From the NCBI GenBank assembly GCA_040882605.1, contig JBBEAY010000003.1, positions 1 to 64,000 on the forward strand: a stretch of 64,000 nucleotides of DNA, read 5' to 3'. The notes below the pieces were generated by a model that saw nothing but the letters and a program-made list of their open reading frames with translations, did not search any database and was not told the origin of the DNA. The stretch comes from JAOUEA01 sp040882605 (GTDB lineage: Bacteria; Actinomycetota; UBA4738; HRBIN12). The translations under genes and the position numbers were made by a program. Positions 8,490 through 17,460 of this stretch are shown here, in pieces. Position 1 is the first letter of the stretch. Every line of letters starts with the position of its first letter.

Positions 8490-10244
8490 GTGTCTGACTC
8501 CACCAGGATCCTCGACCTCCGTGACTATTGGCAGATGGTCAGGGCGCGCATGTGGACCGTGGTCGCCATGGGAACCATCGTGGCCGCGATCGCCGGCGCC
8601 TACGTAGCCCTGCGCCCGCCCGTGTACTTCTCGCAGGCCAAAGTGATCGTCGACCCACTGATCGACCCGTCGATCACCGGTGCCTCGGGCAACCCAGAGG
8701 TGTACGACCCAGACATGATCCTCGAGGCGGAGAGGATCCGATCCGCAGAGATCGCGACCAGGGTCATCAACCGGTTGGACCTCACGGCTCAGCCCGCCCA
8801 ACTCGTCCGCTCCTTGAGGGTCGAGCCGGTTCGCGACGCACCCATATTGTTCATCGGGTACTCAGCCTCTTCACCCGAGACAGCTTCTTTGATCGCCCAG
8901 ACCTTCGCGGAGGAATACCTCCTCGCTCGAAAGGAGAAGAGCGAAGACCTGGTCGACTCGTACATCCTGCCGCTCCAGGAGGCGATCGACGGTTCCCCCG
9001 ACGGGGATGTGATCGGGCTCAGAGAACAAGCCGGCAAAGTTGCACAGGATATCGCGGATGCCACCAGTCCACAGAGGATCGGTGAGCTCGAGGCTGACCA
9101 GCAGCAGATCCTGGACAAGATCACCGGCTACACGGCAGAGATCACCGCGATCCAGAGCAGGTTTAGCACCTCTACGGGAGGAAGCATCCCCCAACCTGCG
9201 GCGACGCCCTCGAAGCCGTCGGGGCCGGGGCTTGCTGTCGCGTCGATCTTCGGGTTCATCGTGGGCTCGATGCTCGGCGTCGGCATCGCGGTCCTACTCG
9301 GCGTCCGGGCGAACCGGGTCGGCGGACGCGATGAGCTCGCTGACTACATCGGCGCACCCGTGATGGGCGTGATCCCGGCGGTCGAAGGGTGGTCCAGTCG
9401 CGATCGCGCCGAGCTGGTCTCCCGTGATCACCCCGGTGGCCCCGCCTCGGAGGCGTATCGCACGCTCGCCACCAACGTGCGGTTCCTGCGGTCGCAGCGC
9501 CCCGTGGGCATCGTGGTCGTCACGAGCGCGCTTCCCGGCGAGGGCAAGAGCGCGACCACGGCGAACCTGGCGGTCGTGCTGGCTGAGACCGGTATCAAGA
9601 CATTGTTGATCGACGCAGACCTGCGCCGCCCACGCGCGGAGCGGTTCCTCGGGGTTCCGCAGGGCCCTGGACTGCGGGAGTCGCTGCAGGGAACGACCCC
9701 CATCGATGAGCTCGTGATGAGCACCGACATACCGAACCTCTCGATCGTGCGCAGTGGGCAGGTGCCCCACGACCCGGTCGCGCTGCTCGCAGGGCCGCAT
9801 GCGTCAGCGGTGTTCCACGACATGCGCAGGCTCGCCGACATCATCGTGTGTGACGCTCCCCCGACCCTTCCGGTCGCCGACGCATCGATCCTCGCCGAGG
9901 TCGCCGACATCGTTCTGTTCGTGCACGACCCGGCGATCTCCAACCGCACCGCGCTCGAAGATGCGGTGCGCCAGCTGCGCACGGCGGGCGCCGACATCGC
10001 CGGCGGCGTCTACAACAACATCACTTCGATCCAGCGTTCGAGCCTCGGCTACGCGAGCTACGACCAGTACTACGGCCCCGATGAGCGGGCGCGTCCGGCG
10101 AAGCAACGGTCGACCGGCTCTCGCCAGCACCCCGTGCCACCGCCGCCTCTTGGGGCGCCGGTGGCAGCGAACGGGAAGCGCTCCAGGAGCGAGGTTCCCG
10201 ACGATGCGCGCGGCTTCACCTCGGGCAAGCCTTCCTCCGGATAG
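8490..10244 (+). CDS. Wzz-type chain-length regulator fused to BY-kinase
   Basis: A 584-residue bifunctional protein for polysaccharide export. Residues about 1-270 form a Wzz domain: membrane helix 22-42, an extracytoplasmic part with a coiled-coil region, and a second helix near 247-272. Residues about 300-550 form a BY-kinase (bacterial tyrosine autokinase): Walker A SALPGEGKSATT near 347-356, Walker A' LLIDADLRRPR near 371-381 and Walker B IIVCDAPPTL. A tyrosine-rich stretch (LGYASYDQYYGP) near 515-530 is the likely autophosphorylation cluster. It controls polymer length and export at the membrane. I prefer the GTG at 8490, with GGGAG 9 bases upstream; the ATG at 8469 is an alternative. 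Confidence 0.88.
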   Translation: MSDSTRILDLRDYWQMVRARMWTVVAMGTIVAAIAGAYVALRPPVYFSQAKVIVDPLIDPSITGASGNPEVYDPDMILEAERIRSAEIATRVINRLDLTAQPAQLVRSLRVEPVRDAPILFIGYSASSPETASLIAQTFAEEYLLARKEKSEDLVDSYILPLQEAIDGSPDGDVIGLREQAGKVAQDIADATSPQRIGELEADQQQILDKITGYTAEITAIQSRFSTSTGGSIPQPAATPSKPSGPGLAVASIFGFIVGSMLGVGIAVLLGVRANRVGGRDELADYIGAPVMGVIPAVEGWSSRDRAELVSRDHPGGPASEAYRTLATNVRFLRSQRPVGIVVVTSALPGEGKSATTANLAVVLAETGIKTLLIDADLRRPRAERFLGVPQGPGLRESLQGTTPIDELVMSTDIPNLSIVRSGQVPHDPVALLAGPHASAVFHDMRRLADIIVCDAPPTLPVADASILAEVADIVLFVHDPAISNRTALEDAVRQLRTAGADIAGGVYNNITSIQRSSLGYASYDQYYGPDERARPAKQRSTGSRQHPVPPPPLGAPVAANGKRSRSEVPDDARGFTSGKPSSG

Positions 10245-10253
10245 CCACGACCG

Positions 10254-11567
10254 ATGAGTCTGGTGCGCACGGCCCCGCCGCAGGCGTTGCGCGCTTCGCA
10301 GCTCCCGCTCGAGCCGGGCACCGACTCCTACCGATTGGCTCGCGCGTTCCTGGTGCTGCTGTCGATCTCGGTCATCGACGTGTTCAACGTGCTCGACCGA
10401 GGCATGGCTGCCTTCAGGCCCAACGCGGAAGCCGGAGGGCCGATCCGCTACCTCGTGTTGCTCGTGCCGATCTCGGTCGTGGCGCTGATCCGGTTCGGGT
10501 CGCCGTCGTTCCTCTTGCGCCGTCCGAGCGTGTCCGAGCTCGTGCTTTTCCTGTTGTTCGTGCTGGGACTCGGGGGCTCGCTGGTCGGCCTCACGATGCT
10601 CGGAACCGAGGAGACCGCACGGCCGGTGTTCCTTCCCATGTCGCTCGGACTTCTGGCGCTGTTCGTGGTGCGGGAGCCCACCGATCGGGAGATCTCCCGC
10701 ATCCACCGATGGCTCTCGAACGTCGGTCTCGTCTACATCGTGATGAACGCGCTCGTGAACATCGGTGTGCTTCCCTTCTCCGAGTACCAGCAGTACCGCA
10801 ACGCGAGCGTCGCCTTCCTCGCGCTCGGCCTGGGCGCCGCGGCGGCGGCCGGGCAGCGTCGCCGGGTCGTGTTCGAGCTGCTGCTCACGGCGGTGGTGTT
10901 CGTCACGTATCCGTCGGCGACCATGGTGCTGGTGCTGCTCACCACGGCGTTCACCCTGTACCTCACGACGGGTCGCGCGACGCCGCTGCGATCGGTGGTC
11001 ATCGGGAGCACGCTCGTGATGTTCGCGGTCTTCGCCTTGGCGAACCTGCAAGCGGGAGTCGAGGTCTCGAACCAGTACTTCGATCTGGTCAACAAGGCCA
11101 ACGCCAACGCGAGCCGGCTCGATCTGTGGTCTGCGGGAGTCGACCGGTTCGAGGAGTCCCCGCTCGTCGGCAGCGTGTTCTCGGGTGACGCCGTCGCCGA
11201 GCGTTCCCGTGACGGCAGGGCGCTGCCGTATCACAACGACTTCGTGTTGTTCCTCGCGCTCGGCGGACTGCTCGGCATCGGGCTGCTGTTGTGGTGGATC
11301 GGCGTCACCGAGGCGACCCTGATCCAGCGTATCCACCGCTTCAAACGATCCGGTGACCAGGGGCGCGCAGACCTGTTGCGGGCGATATTGGTCGGGCTCA
11401 ACGCATTCCTTGTCGCGATGGCCTTCAACCCGGTGCTCTCGGGGGCGTCGAGGTCGGCCGTGGTGTTCGGTCTCTACGCGATCGCGATGTCGGTGGGCGT
11501 GCCTACTTCGCGTCCGGTTGAGCGGGGCGACGAGGCTGACGGCGCAGACGCGGCGCCATCCGCTTGA
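10254..11567 (+). CDS. O-antigen ligase/polymerase-like membrane protein (Wzy-like)
   Basis: A 437-residue integral membrane protein with about 10 hydrophobic helices and a large loop between residues about 270 and 330. That loop holds RLDLWSAGVDRFEESPLVGS, close to the Wzy_C pattern R-x(3)-W-x(6)-F-x(3)-P of O-antigen ligases and polymerases. It probably polymerises lipid-linked repeat units on the outer face of the membrane, working with the upstream Wzz/BY-kinase, which ends 9 bases before. Its last 65 bases overlap the convergent sulfotransferase gene. The exact polymerase or ligase activity is inferred. Confidence 0.78.
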   Translation: MSLVRTAPPQALRASQLPLEPGTDSYRLARAFLVLLSISVIDVFNVLDRGMAAFRPNAEAGGPIRYLVLLVPISVVALIRFGSPSFLLRRPSVSELVLFLLFVLGLGGSLVGLTMLGTEETARPVFLPMSLGLLALFVVREPTDREISRIHRWLSNVGLVYIVMNALVNIGVLPFSEYQQYRNASVAFLALGLGAAAAAGQRRRVVFELLLTAVVFVTYPSATMVLVLLTTAFTLYLTTGRATPLRSVVIGSTLVMFAVFALANLQAGVEVSNQYFDLVNKANANASRLDLWSAGVDRFEESPLVGSVFSGDAVAERSRDGRALPYHNDFVLFLALGGLLGIGLLLWWIGVTEATLIQRIHRFKRSGDQGRADLLRAILVGLNAFLVAMAFNPVLSGASRSAVVFGLYAIAMSVGVPTSRPVERGDEADGADAAPSA

Positions 11568-12513
11568 ACGCGACGCGCTTGCGACGCTGCGCCCACGTCC
11601 AGTATCCGCCGTGAACGGCGTCGGAGACGAGCAGGCGCGGGCGTGAGGGCAGCGAGTCGAGGCCGGCGATCAGCTCGTCGAGGTCGTACCCCATAACGGC
11701 GAGTCGCTCGGCGCCGATGCGCTCCAGCCACGCACGGCACCAGCGCTTGCGCCACGGGCTGCCGAGCTGTCGCTTCCACTTGTCGAGGGGTTCGGTGCTG
11801 AGCTGCTGGTAGGCCTCGACGCCGGTCGGGTCGCCCATCGACCCCTGGAGCTTCACGCCCGCGAACGATGTGAGCACATCGGCGTCGAACTCGAGGCCGA
11901 GCCAATCGAACAGGCCGGGCCATGTTCCCGAGGGATCTCCGACGAGCGCCTCGAAGTTCACGGCCTTCGCATGCTCGCCGAGCTCCGTGTACGCGTCGAC
12001 GAGGTCGACGATGCCGTCGAGGTCGCCCTTCCAACGGTCGACCGTCCAACGTCCGCGCGTCCAGGTCTCGCAGATCGACGCCACGACAGCGAGAGGATTC
12101 CGCCACAGGAAGATCACCTTCGCATCGGGGAACATGCGCAGCAGCTCCGGCATGATGAAGTGGTAGCGGGGCGTCTTGTCGAGGAAGTACCGAGCTCCCG
12201 GGCTCGACGCCTTGCGGTACAGCTCCAGAGCGAAATCCCGCAGTGCGTTCCAGTAGTCCTGCTCGCCTCCCGGGAGCCCTTCGACGAACTCGCGGATCGC
12301 GCGAGCTGCGACCGGCTGCGTGTATTCGGCCGCGATGCCGTTGCGGCGCAGCGCGTAGGAGTGGGGGAGCAGGAGCCACGGTTCCGCCGCGGTCGACACC
12401 TCGGGGTGGGCCGCCAGCACACGCTGGGCGAGGGTCGAGCCCGAACGCGGCATCGACAGCAAGAAGATCGGCTGGATCCCCATCTTGCCGCCGACCCTAT
12501 CGTCGGCGGTCAC
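11503..12513 (-). CDS. Sulfotransferase (PAPS-dependent), EPS cluster copy 1
   Basis: A 336-residue sulfotransferase-fold protein. The 5'-phosphosulfate loop is IFLLSMPRSGSTLAQRVLAA at the N-terminus, and the 3'-phosphate strand-helix is VIFLWRNPLAVVASICETW; YFLDKTPRYHF between them is typical of the Sulfotransfer_3 group. It should move sulfate from PAPS to a sugar hydroxyl or other acceptor in the cytoplasm. The GTG start at 12513 overlaps the stop of the upstream glycosyltransferase gene (GTGA), so the two are translationally coupled and may act on the same polymer. Its 3' end overlaps the polymerase gene tail to tail. Confidence 0.85.
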   Translation of the reverse strand: MTADDRVGGKMGIQPIFLLSMPRSGSTLAQRVLAAHPEVSTAAEPWLLLPHSYALRRNGIAAEYTQPVAARAIREFVEGLPGGEQDYWNALRDFALELYRKASSPGARYFLDKTPRYHFIMPELLRMFPDAKVIFLWRNPLAVVASICETWTRGRWTVDRWKGDLDGIVDLVDAYTELGEHAKAVNFEALVGDPSGTWPGLFDWLGLEFDADVLTSFAGVKLQGSMGDPTGVEAYQQLSTEPLDKWKRQLGSPWRKRWCRAWLERIGAERLAVMGYDLDELIAGLDSLPSRPRLLVSDAVHGGYWTWAQRRKRVAFKRMAPRLRRQPRRPAQPDAK

Positions 12514-13349
12514 TTGGCGATGAAGGAGATCTTGCCCGTCTTCTTCGCGAGCAGGAATCGCGGGTTCCGGGCGTTCACTCGAAGGCTGAGGTAGCGCCCG
12601 CGGAGCCAGGTCCAGCGATCGGACCCACCGTTGTTGTCCCGCACTCGCGCGCTCTCTCGGGCCATGACCTCAGGACTGTACGAGAGCTGGTCGCCGTGCA
12701 AGCGGAACCTGCCCAGCGTTTCGGAGATGATCAGCGGTGGGGCGACAGATCGACACCGGGCGAACATGTCGTAGTCGCCCGTGTTGCGGAAGCTGATGTC
12801 GAACGGACCGACCTGGTCGTAGAGCTCCCGGCGGAGCCACGTGCATTCCTGCGGCACATGCGACCACCCCATGCTCACGTACTCGGCCAGGGTGAATGCG
12901 ACGGGTTGCAGCGGAGCGAGCAGCGCTCCAGAGGCATCGACGTACTCGCGACGCCCCATGAGCCACAACGCGTCGGGGTGGCGGCGGAAGGCTCGGGCCA
13001 CGGCCGTGAGCGCGCCCGGAGTGAGCTCGTCGTCGGCGTTCAGGTACCCGACGATCGCCCCCTCGACCATGGAGAGGCCTCGGTTGATCGCGTCGTACAT
13101 GCCCTGGTCGTCGGGTGAAACGACGACCCGGGTCGGGTAGTCCTTGGCGATCTCGACCGTGCGATCGGTCGATCCACCATCGACCAGCACGTGGTCGATC
13201 TCGACCTCATCGGATGCCTGGCTCCAGATCGAATCCAGGGTCGCTTCGAGGAAGGTCTCGGCGTTCAACGTCGGGGTCACGATGCCGAACACCGTGGCTC
13301 GCGGGCCGCCGGGCGAAGGCTGGGTCGTTGGGGACGTCGTCATCTGCAT
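12510..13349 (-). CDS. Family 2 glycosyltransferase
   Basis: A GT-A fold glycosyltransferase of about 279 residues: FGIVTPTLNAETFLEATLDS at the N-terminus, the nucleotide-binding VDGGSTDRTVEIA, and the DxD-like metal site GYLNADDELTPG. The acceptor half contains WSHVPQECTWLRREL and FRNTGDYDMFARC. It adds a sugar from an NDP-sugar to a lipid-linked intermediate at the cytoplasmic face. I start at the ATG at 13349 (MQMTTSP), because a TACGGT box ends 5 bases upstream; the ATG at 13343 is also possible. It is coupled to the sulfotransferase downstream. Confidence 0.85.
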   Translation of the reverse strand: MQMTTSPTTQPSPGGPRATVFGIVTPTLNAETFLEATLDSIWSQASDEVEIDHVLVDGGSTDRTVEIAKDYPTRVVVSPDDQGMYDAINRGLSMVEGAIVGYLNADDELTPGALTAVARAFRRHPDALWLMGRREYVDASGALLAPLQPVAFTLAEYVSMGWSHVPQECTWLRRELYDQVGPFDISFRNTGDYDMFARCRSVAPPLIISETLGRFRLHGDQLSYSPEVMARESARVRDNNGGSDRWTWLRGRYLSLRVNARNPRFLLAKKTGKISFIAK

Positions 13350-13354
13350 GGTCG

Positions 13355-13360
13355 ACCGTA
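13355..13360 (-). promoter_or_regulatory. Candidate -10 box (TACGGT) for the GT2 gene
   Basis: Reading leftward, TACGGT ends 5 bases before the ATG at 13349 and 11 bases before the ATG at 13343. There is no Shine-Dalgarno in between, so a leaderless or nearly leaderless transcript is likely. Confidence 0.35.
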
Positions 13361-13549
13361 TCGTCGGCACCGCGTACGTGCGGCTTGATGGTGTCCGGCT
13401 GGCGAAGCTGTCGGCCCGGCGGGGATGTCCGCCTGGCGGCCTACGCTACCAGCGGCTCTCGTCTGCTAGGGTAGCCCGCAACCTCGTCGGAGGGAGATGG
13501 AGTACGCCGACGAGGCTTCGTTGTAACGAGGGAACGGTGAGGGGGCACA

Positions 13550-13884
13550 TGCGTCATCAGCTCGGCGACTTCCTCTTGCTCCTTCCTCTGCTCTTCCTGC
13601 CCGTGCAGAACTCCGATCTCGCGTCGACGATGAGCGCCGATCTCGTTCCGCGTGACGCGTCGAACGGGCCGCTCCGGCGCCTTGTGACATTCCTCGTGCG
13701 AAGAGTGCCGGCCGTGTCGCGCCTATTCGCGCCTCGCACGGTCTCGGAGATGCACGTCATCGCCGCTGCTGTCAAGGCTGAAGCCAAGACCACACGGCGC
13801 CCGGCCAGGCGCCGTCCCGCCGCTCGAGCCAGTACCGTTCGAGCGTTCTCCGCGTCTCCGCGCGTCCGACCGCAGACGACGTAG
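13550..13884 (+). CDS. Doubtful small protein with hydrophobic N-terminus
   Basis: A 111-residue open frame that starts MRHQLGDFLLLLPLLFLPVQ, preceded by a purine-rich GAGGGGG at 13540-13546. The first 20 residues could be a membrane helix; the rest is basic and ends in an Arg/Pro/Ala-rich tail without recognisable domain. A TAGGGT box lies near 13468. The gene could be real, but the composition of the tail is also what random high-GC sequence gives. No function is proposed. Confidence 0.25.
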
Positions 13885-14014
13885 GCCGCCGCTCAGACCG
13901 AACGCGACCGAGCACGAAAGCTCGGAATCGTTCCTTCAGCGCATCCCCCTCTCGTGCCGATGTACGCCTCAGAGGGTGAGTCGCAGCGCCATCCCGGTCT
14001 GGACGGAGGAGACT

Positions 14015-14974
14015 ATGTACGATCGCAACGACGCGGACCTTGTGGCTACAGAGCCTGGTGTGGACCGACGCGATTTCATCAAGCGTTCGGCGGCTGTCGG
14101 GGCCGCCGCCATGGGCCTATCCATCTTCGGGCTCGGCGAAACATCGGCCGATGCACGCTCCCGCGCGAGATGGTGGGGGTCGCTCGCGCAGCCCACGGGC
14201 AGTCAGGAGCCCTGGGACGCGGTGCGCGCGCTCGAAAAGAAGGTCGGCCGCCGGTTCGGCACGATCCATCACCGGTTCCCGTGGGACAACGACCTCGTCA
14301 ACAAGTTCACCCGTTGGGGCGTGAGCACCGGGCACAAGCCGATCCTCGGTTGGAACGGCAACATCGGCAACAACAACCTGTGGAACGAGATCGGGTCGGG
14401 CAGCCAGGACCGTCGGATCACGCAGCAGGCCCGTTCGCTCCGCGCGACGGGGTGGGACACGTTCATCACCTTCCACAAGGAACCGGAGGGTGAGGGTCAA
14501 CCGGCCGACTTCCGCGCGGCGTACAACCGCATCCATCGCATCTTCAACAACGTCGGGGTCCGCAAGGCCACCTGGATCGTCACGCTCACTGCGGCGACCT
14601 ACAACGCGGGAGAGGCCCGGCAGTGGCTCCCGAACCGCTTCGACCTGCTCGGGGTCGACGGTTACAACCGCGGGGGATGCGGAGCGCAGTGGAAGTCGTT
14701 CAACCAGACGTTCGCCCCGGCAAGAAGCTTCGCTCGCAGCCGCGGCAAGAAGCTCTACATGGTCGAGGTCGGTTGCACCGAAGGGGGCAGCGGGGCCAAG
14801 GCCGATTGGATCGCCGACGCTCGTGCGACCATCAAGAAGTGGCCCGAGGTGGTCGGGTTCTCGTACAACAACGAGAGCACCGACTGCAGCTACGTGGTCA
14901 ACTCGTCGCCGTCGGCGCTGAGCTCGTTCAAGCGCATGGGGGCTGACGACTCCTTCCGCAAGCGGCTCGCCTGA
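14015..14974 (+). CDS. Tat-exported GH26-like glycoside hydrolase
   Basis: A 319-residue protein with a Tat signal: DRRDFIKRSAAVGAAAMG, with the twin arginine at residues 18-19 and a hydrophobic stretch ending near 45. The mature part resembles GH26 beta-mannanase/endoglucanase proteins: TGWDTFITFHKEPEGEGQ, in which E156 would be the acid/base, and LYMVEVGCTEGGSG, in which E251 would be the nucleophile, plus FDLLGVDGYNRGG. It likely cuts a beta-linked polysaccharide outside the cell, perhaps trimming or releasing the polymer made by this cluster. The ATG at 14015 has a GGAGGAG upstream; an in-frame ATG at 13976 is less likely. Confidence 0.75.
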   Translation: MYDRNDADLVATEPGVDRRDFIKRSAAVGAAAMGLSIFGLGETSADARSRARWWGSLAQPTGSQEPWDAVRALEKKVGRRFGTIHHRFPWDNDLVNKFTRWGVSTGHKPILGWNGNIGNNNLWNEIGSGSQDRRITQQARSLRATGWDTFITFHKEPEGEGQPADFRAAYNRIHRIFNNVGVRKATWIVTLTAATYNAGEARQWLPNRFDLLGVDGYNRGGCGAQWKSFNQTFAPARSFARSRGKKLYMVEVGCTEGGSGAKADWIADARATIKKWPEVVGFSYNNESTDCSYVVNSSPSALSSFKRMGADDSFRKRLA

Positions 14975-15046
14975 GGCTAGGCTGATCGCGGCCGGCCTCG
15001 CGTTACCGACCGGCCACGCGACCTCGGCCGGCCCTGACCGAGCCGG

Positions 15047-15052
15047 TAACCT
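15047..15052 (+). promoter_or_regulatory. -10 box (TAACCT) of a leaderless gene
   Basis: TAACCT ends 7 bases before the ATG at 15060 and no Shine-Dalgarno follows it. This predicts a transcript that starts at or next to the start codon of the sulfotransferase gene. Confidence 0.45.
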
Positions 15053-15059
15053 CACCGGC

Positions 15060-15986
15060 ATGCCCGACCGTCGTCCGATCCTCGTCACCGGCTCTCACCG
15101 GTCGGGCACCGGTTGGGTCGGCGAGATGCTGGCCGCTTCGCCGGAGCCCCGTGTCGGCTACATCTGGGAGCCGTTCAGCCCGCTCGCACGCCCAGGCATC
15201 TGCCCTGCGCCGTTCGATCGGTGGTTCCAGTACGTCGTGGAGCAGAACGAAGGCGCTTTCCGGCAGCCGGTGCGCGACATGCTCGACTACCGCTACCACC
15301 CCGGGGCCGAGCTCCGGGCGGTGCGGTCGCTCAAGGACGCCGGCCGCTTCGCGCGTGACTGGGCGACGGTGAGCAATCGCCGTCAAGCTCGTCCGGTGCC
15401 GCTGCTGAAGGATCCGATCGCGTTGTTCTCGTCGGAGTGGATCGCCGACACGTTCGACGCCCGCGTGCTGGTGCTGATCCGGCATCCGGCCGCGTTCACG
15501 AACAGCCTGCTCGAGAAGAAGCTGCGCCACCCTTTCGACGACTTCCTCGCGCAGCCTTTGCTGATGCGCGACCTGCTGGCCGATCGAGCGGACGAGATCG
15601 CGAGATTCGCCGAGACCGAGCAGCCGCCGCTCGAACAGTCGATCCTGCTCTGGAACCTGATCCACGAGCAGATCGCGAGGTTCCGCGAGAACCGTCCCGA
15701 CTGGCATTACCGCCGGCACGAGGATCTTTCGCGAGACGCCGTGCCGTGCTTGCGGGACCTGTATGAGCGGTTCGAGCTCACATGGTCCGACGAGGTCGAG
15801 CGGACCGTGCGTGATCACTCCGGAGAAGGCAATCCCGAGGAGACGGCCGACCCCACGTCGCACCGACGCGACAGCGCGAAGGCGATCACCGCCTGGAAGC
15901 GCCGCCTCGACTCCGAACAGATCGCCCGCATCCGGGAGGGCACCGACCCCGTGTGGAGGGCGTTCTACGACGATGTCGACTGGTAG
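15060..15986 (+). CDS. Sulfotransferase, EPS cluster copy 2
   Basis: A 308-residue sulfotransferase-fold protein. The PAPS 5'-phosphosulfate loop is ILVTGSHRSGTGWVGEMLAA, followed by WEPFSPLARPG; LLKDPIALFSSEWIADTF and VLVLIRHPAAFTNSLLEKKL give the 3'-phosphate site. It differs clearly from the other three sulfotransferases in the cluster, so it is not a recent duplicate. The predicted role is transfer of sulfate to a sugar or lipid-linked intermediate. The flippase gene starts inside its last 14 bases, so the two are translated together. The start has a -10-like box 7 bases upstream and no Shine-Dalgarno. Confidence 0.85.
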   Translation: MPDRRPILVTGSHRSGTGWVGEMLAASPEPRVGYIWEPFSPLARPGICPAPFDRWFQYVVEQNEGAFRQPVRDMLDYRYHPGAELRAVRSLKDAGRFARDWATVSNRRQARPVPLLKDPIALFSSEWIADTFDARVLVLIRHPAAFTNSLLEKKLRHPFDDFLAQPLLMRDLLADRADEIARFAETEQPPLEQSILLWNLIHEQIARFRENRPDWHYRRHEDLSRDAVPCLRDLYERFELTWSDEVERTVRDHSGEGNPEETADPTSHRRDSAKAITAWKRRLDSEQIARIREGTDPVWRAFYDDVDW

Positions 15987-17460
15987 CGACTCACCGGCGT
16001 TCACCCTGCGGTCGGTGCGTCGCCGGCTGCTGCAGGGCTCGGCATGGGTCTTCGGCGCCCGCATCGGCACCCTTGTCTTGGGCCTTGCCATCAGCTTCCT
16101 GCTGACGCACACCCTCACGGAGTCCGAGGTCGGCGACTACCTCTCCGCCGCGACGATGGCATTCCTCGGAGGGGCGGTGGCCCAGCTCGGCCTCGACCGG
16201 GCCACCGTTCGCTTCGCGGCGTCTGCGATCGGCGTCGACCAGCCCGGCCGGGCGCGGGCGGCGATCCGGATCGCGCTGGGCTACGGCACCATCGGGGCGC
16301 TGCTCGTGGCGGCGATCGTCATGCTCGGGCTCGGCCGTTTCTTGGCCGAGGAAGTCTTCGATTCCCCGCGGCTCGCATCCATGGTGCCCGCCGTCGCCGG
16401 ATGGACCGTGGCGCTCGCGCTGCAGGGCCTGTTCGTGGAATCCTTCCGCGGTCTCCAGCGGTTCGGCGCCGCAACGATGCTCGACCAGGTCTTCACGAAC
16501 GCGGTCTCATCGATCGCCTTCGGCATCGTCTGGATCACGCGAGCCGACGTGGGTCCCGCCTTCCTCGCGGTGCTCACGGCCTCGGGGGTCGCCCTCGCCG
16601 TTGGGGTCGCGGCGATCCTGATGCTCCGTCTGCTGCGGGGGCTGCGCGGCGCCGGCGATCTGACCCGCGTGGAGATGTTCAAGGTCGCGCGACCCCTGTG
16701 GGTCACGAACCTCGCGATCCTGATGCTCGGCGCCGGCATCGACCTGTTGATCCTCAACGCCTTCGAGCCATCCGACGTCGTGGGGCAGTACGGCGTCGCC
16801 GCCCGCCTGGTGACGTTCGTCGTCGCTCCGTTCGTGATCTTCTCCGGGGTGATCCCGCCGATCATCGCCGAGCTGCATACCCAAGGGAAGATGCGCCAGC
16901 TGGAGAAGGCCCTGCGGGCGGGGGCGACGCTCGCCGGACTGCCGGCGTTGGGTGTGCTCGTGGTGTTCCTCCTGGCCGGGCCCTGGATCCTTGGAACGTT
17001 CAACGGATCTGAATACCGTGACGCGTACCCCGTGCTCGCGATCTTGTCCTGCGGTCGTCTCTACGCGGTGTGGGCGGGTTCTGCCGGAGTGACACTGATG
17101 ATGACCGGTCACCAGCGGGCCATGATGACCATCACGCTGGTCTCGGGGACCGTCAGCGTCACCGGGGGGATCCTGGCAGCCGCGGCCTTTGGCGCTGTCG
17201 GCATCGCGAGCGTGACCGCGGCCTCACAGGTTCTGCAGAACACGATGCAGCTCACGCTCGTCAAGCGCCGGCTCGGCATCTGGACCCCACTGCACCTGGA
17301 TCCGCGCGAGCTCTACCGATACCTGCGTCCACACGGGCGCCGTGGGGAGGCAGCCGAGGATGCGGCGGAGGCGGTCGCCGAAGTGCTGATCGACGTCGAA
17401 AGTGACCCCGACGACGATCAGGACCCCGGGTCGTCGAAGGGCCAGACCTCGAGCCCGTGA
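15973..17460 (+). CDS. Wzx-type polysaccharide flippase
   Basis: A 495-residue protein with 12-14 membrane helices of the MVF/polysaccharide transport fold, starting LLQGSAWVFGARIGTLVLGL and ending with an acidic, disordered cytoplasmic tail (DVESDPDDDQDPGSSKGQTS). Wzx proteins move lipid-linked repeat units across the membrane for polymerisation by Wzy. The ATG at 15973 overlaps the sulfotransferase gene, so flipping and sulfation are genetically tied. The last 43 bases overlap the convergent propeller gene. The assignment to Wzx rather than another MVF member rests on context. Confidence 0.85.
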   Translation: MSTGSDSPAFTLRSVRRRLLQGSAWVFGARIGTLVLGLAISFLLTHTLTESEVGDYLSAATMAFLGGAVAQLGLDRATVRFAASAIGVDQPGRARAAIRIALGYGTIGALLVAAIVMLGLGRFLAEEVFDSPRLASMVPAVAGWTVALALQGLFVESFRGLQRFGAATMLDQVFTNAVSSIAFGIVWITRADVGPAFLAVLTASGVALAVGVAAILMLRLLRGLRGAGDLTRVEMFKVARPLWVTNLAILMLGAGIDLLILNAFEPSDVVGQYGVAARLVTFVVAPFVIFSGVIPPIIAELHTQGKMRQLEKALRAGATLAGLPALGVLVVFLLAGPWILGTFNGSEYRDAYPVLAILSCGRLYAVWAGSAGVTLMMTGHQRAMMTITLVSGTVSVTGGILAAAAFGAVGIASVTAASQVLQNTMQLTLVKRRLGIWTPLHLDPRELYRYLRPHGRRGEAAEDAAEAVAEVLIDVESDPDDDQDPGSSKGQTSSP

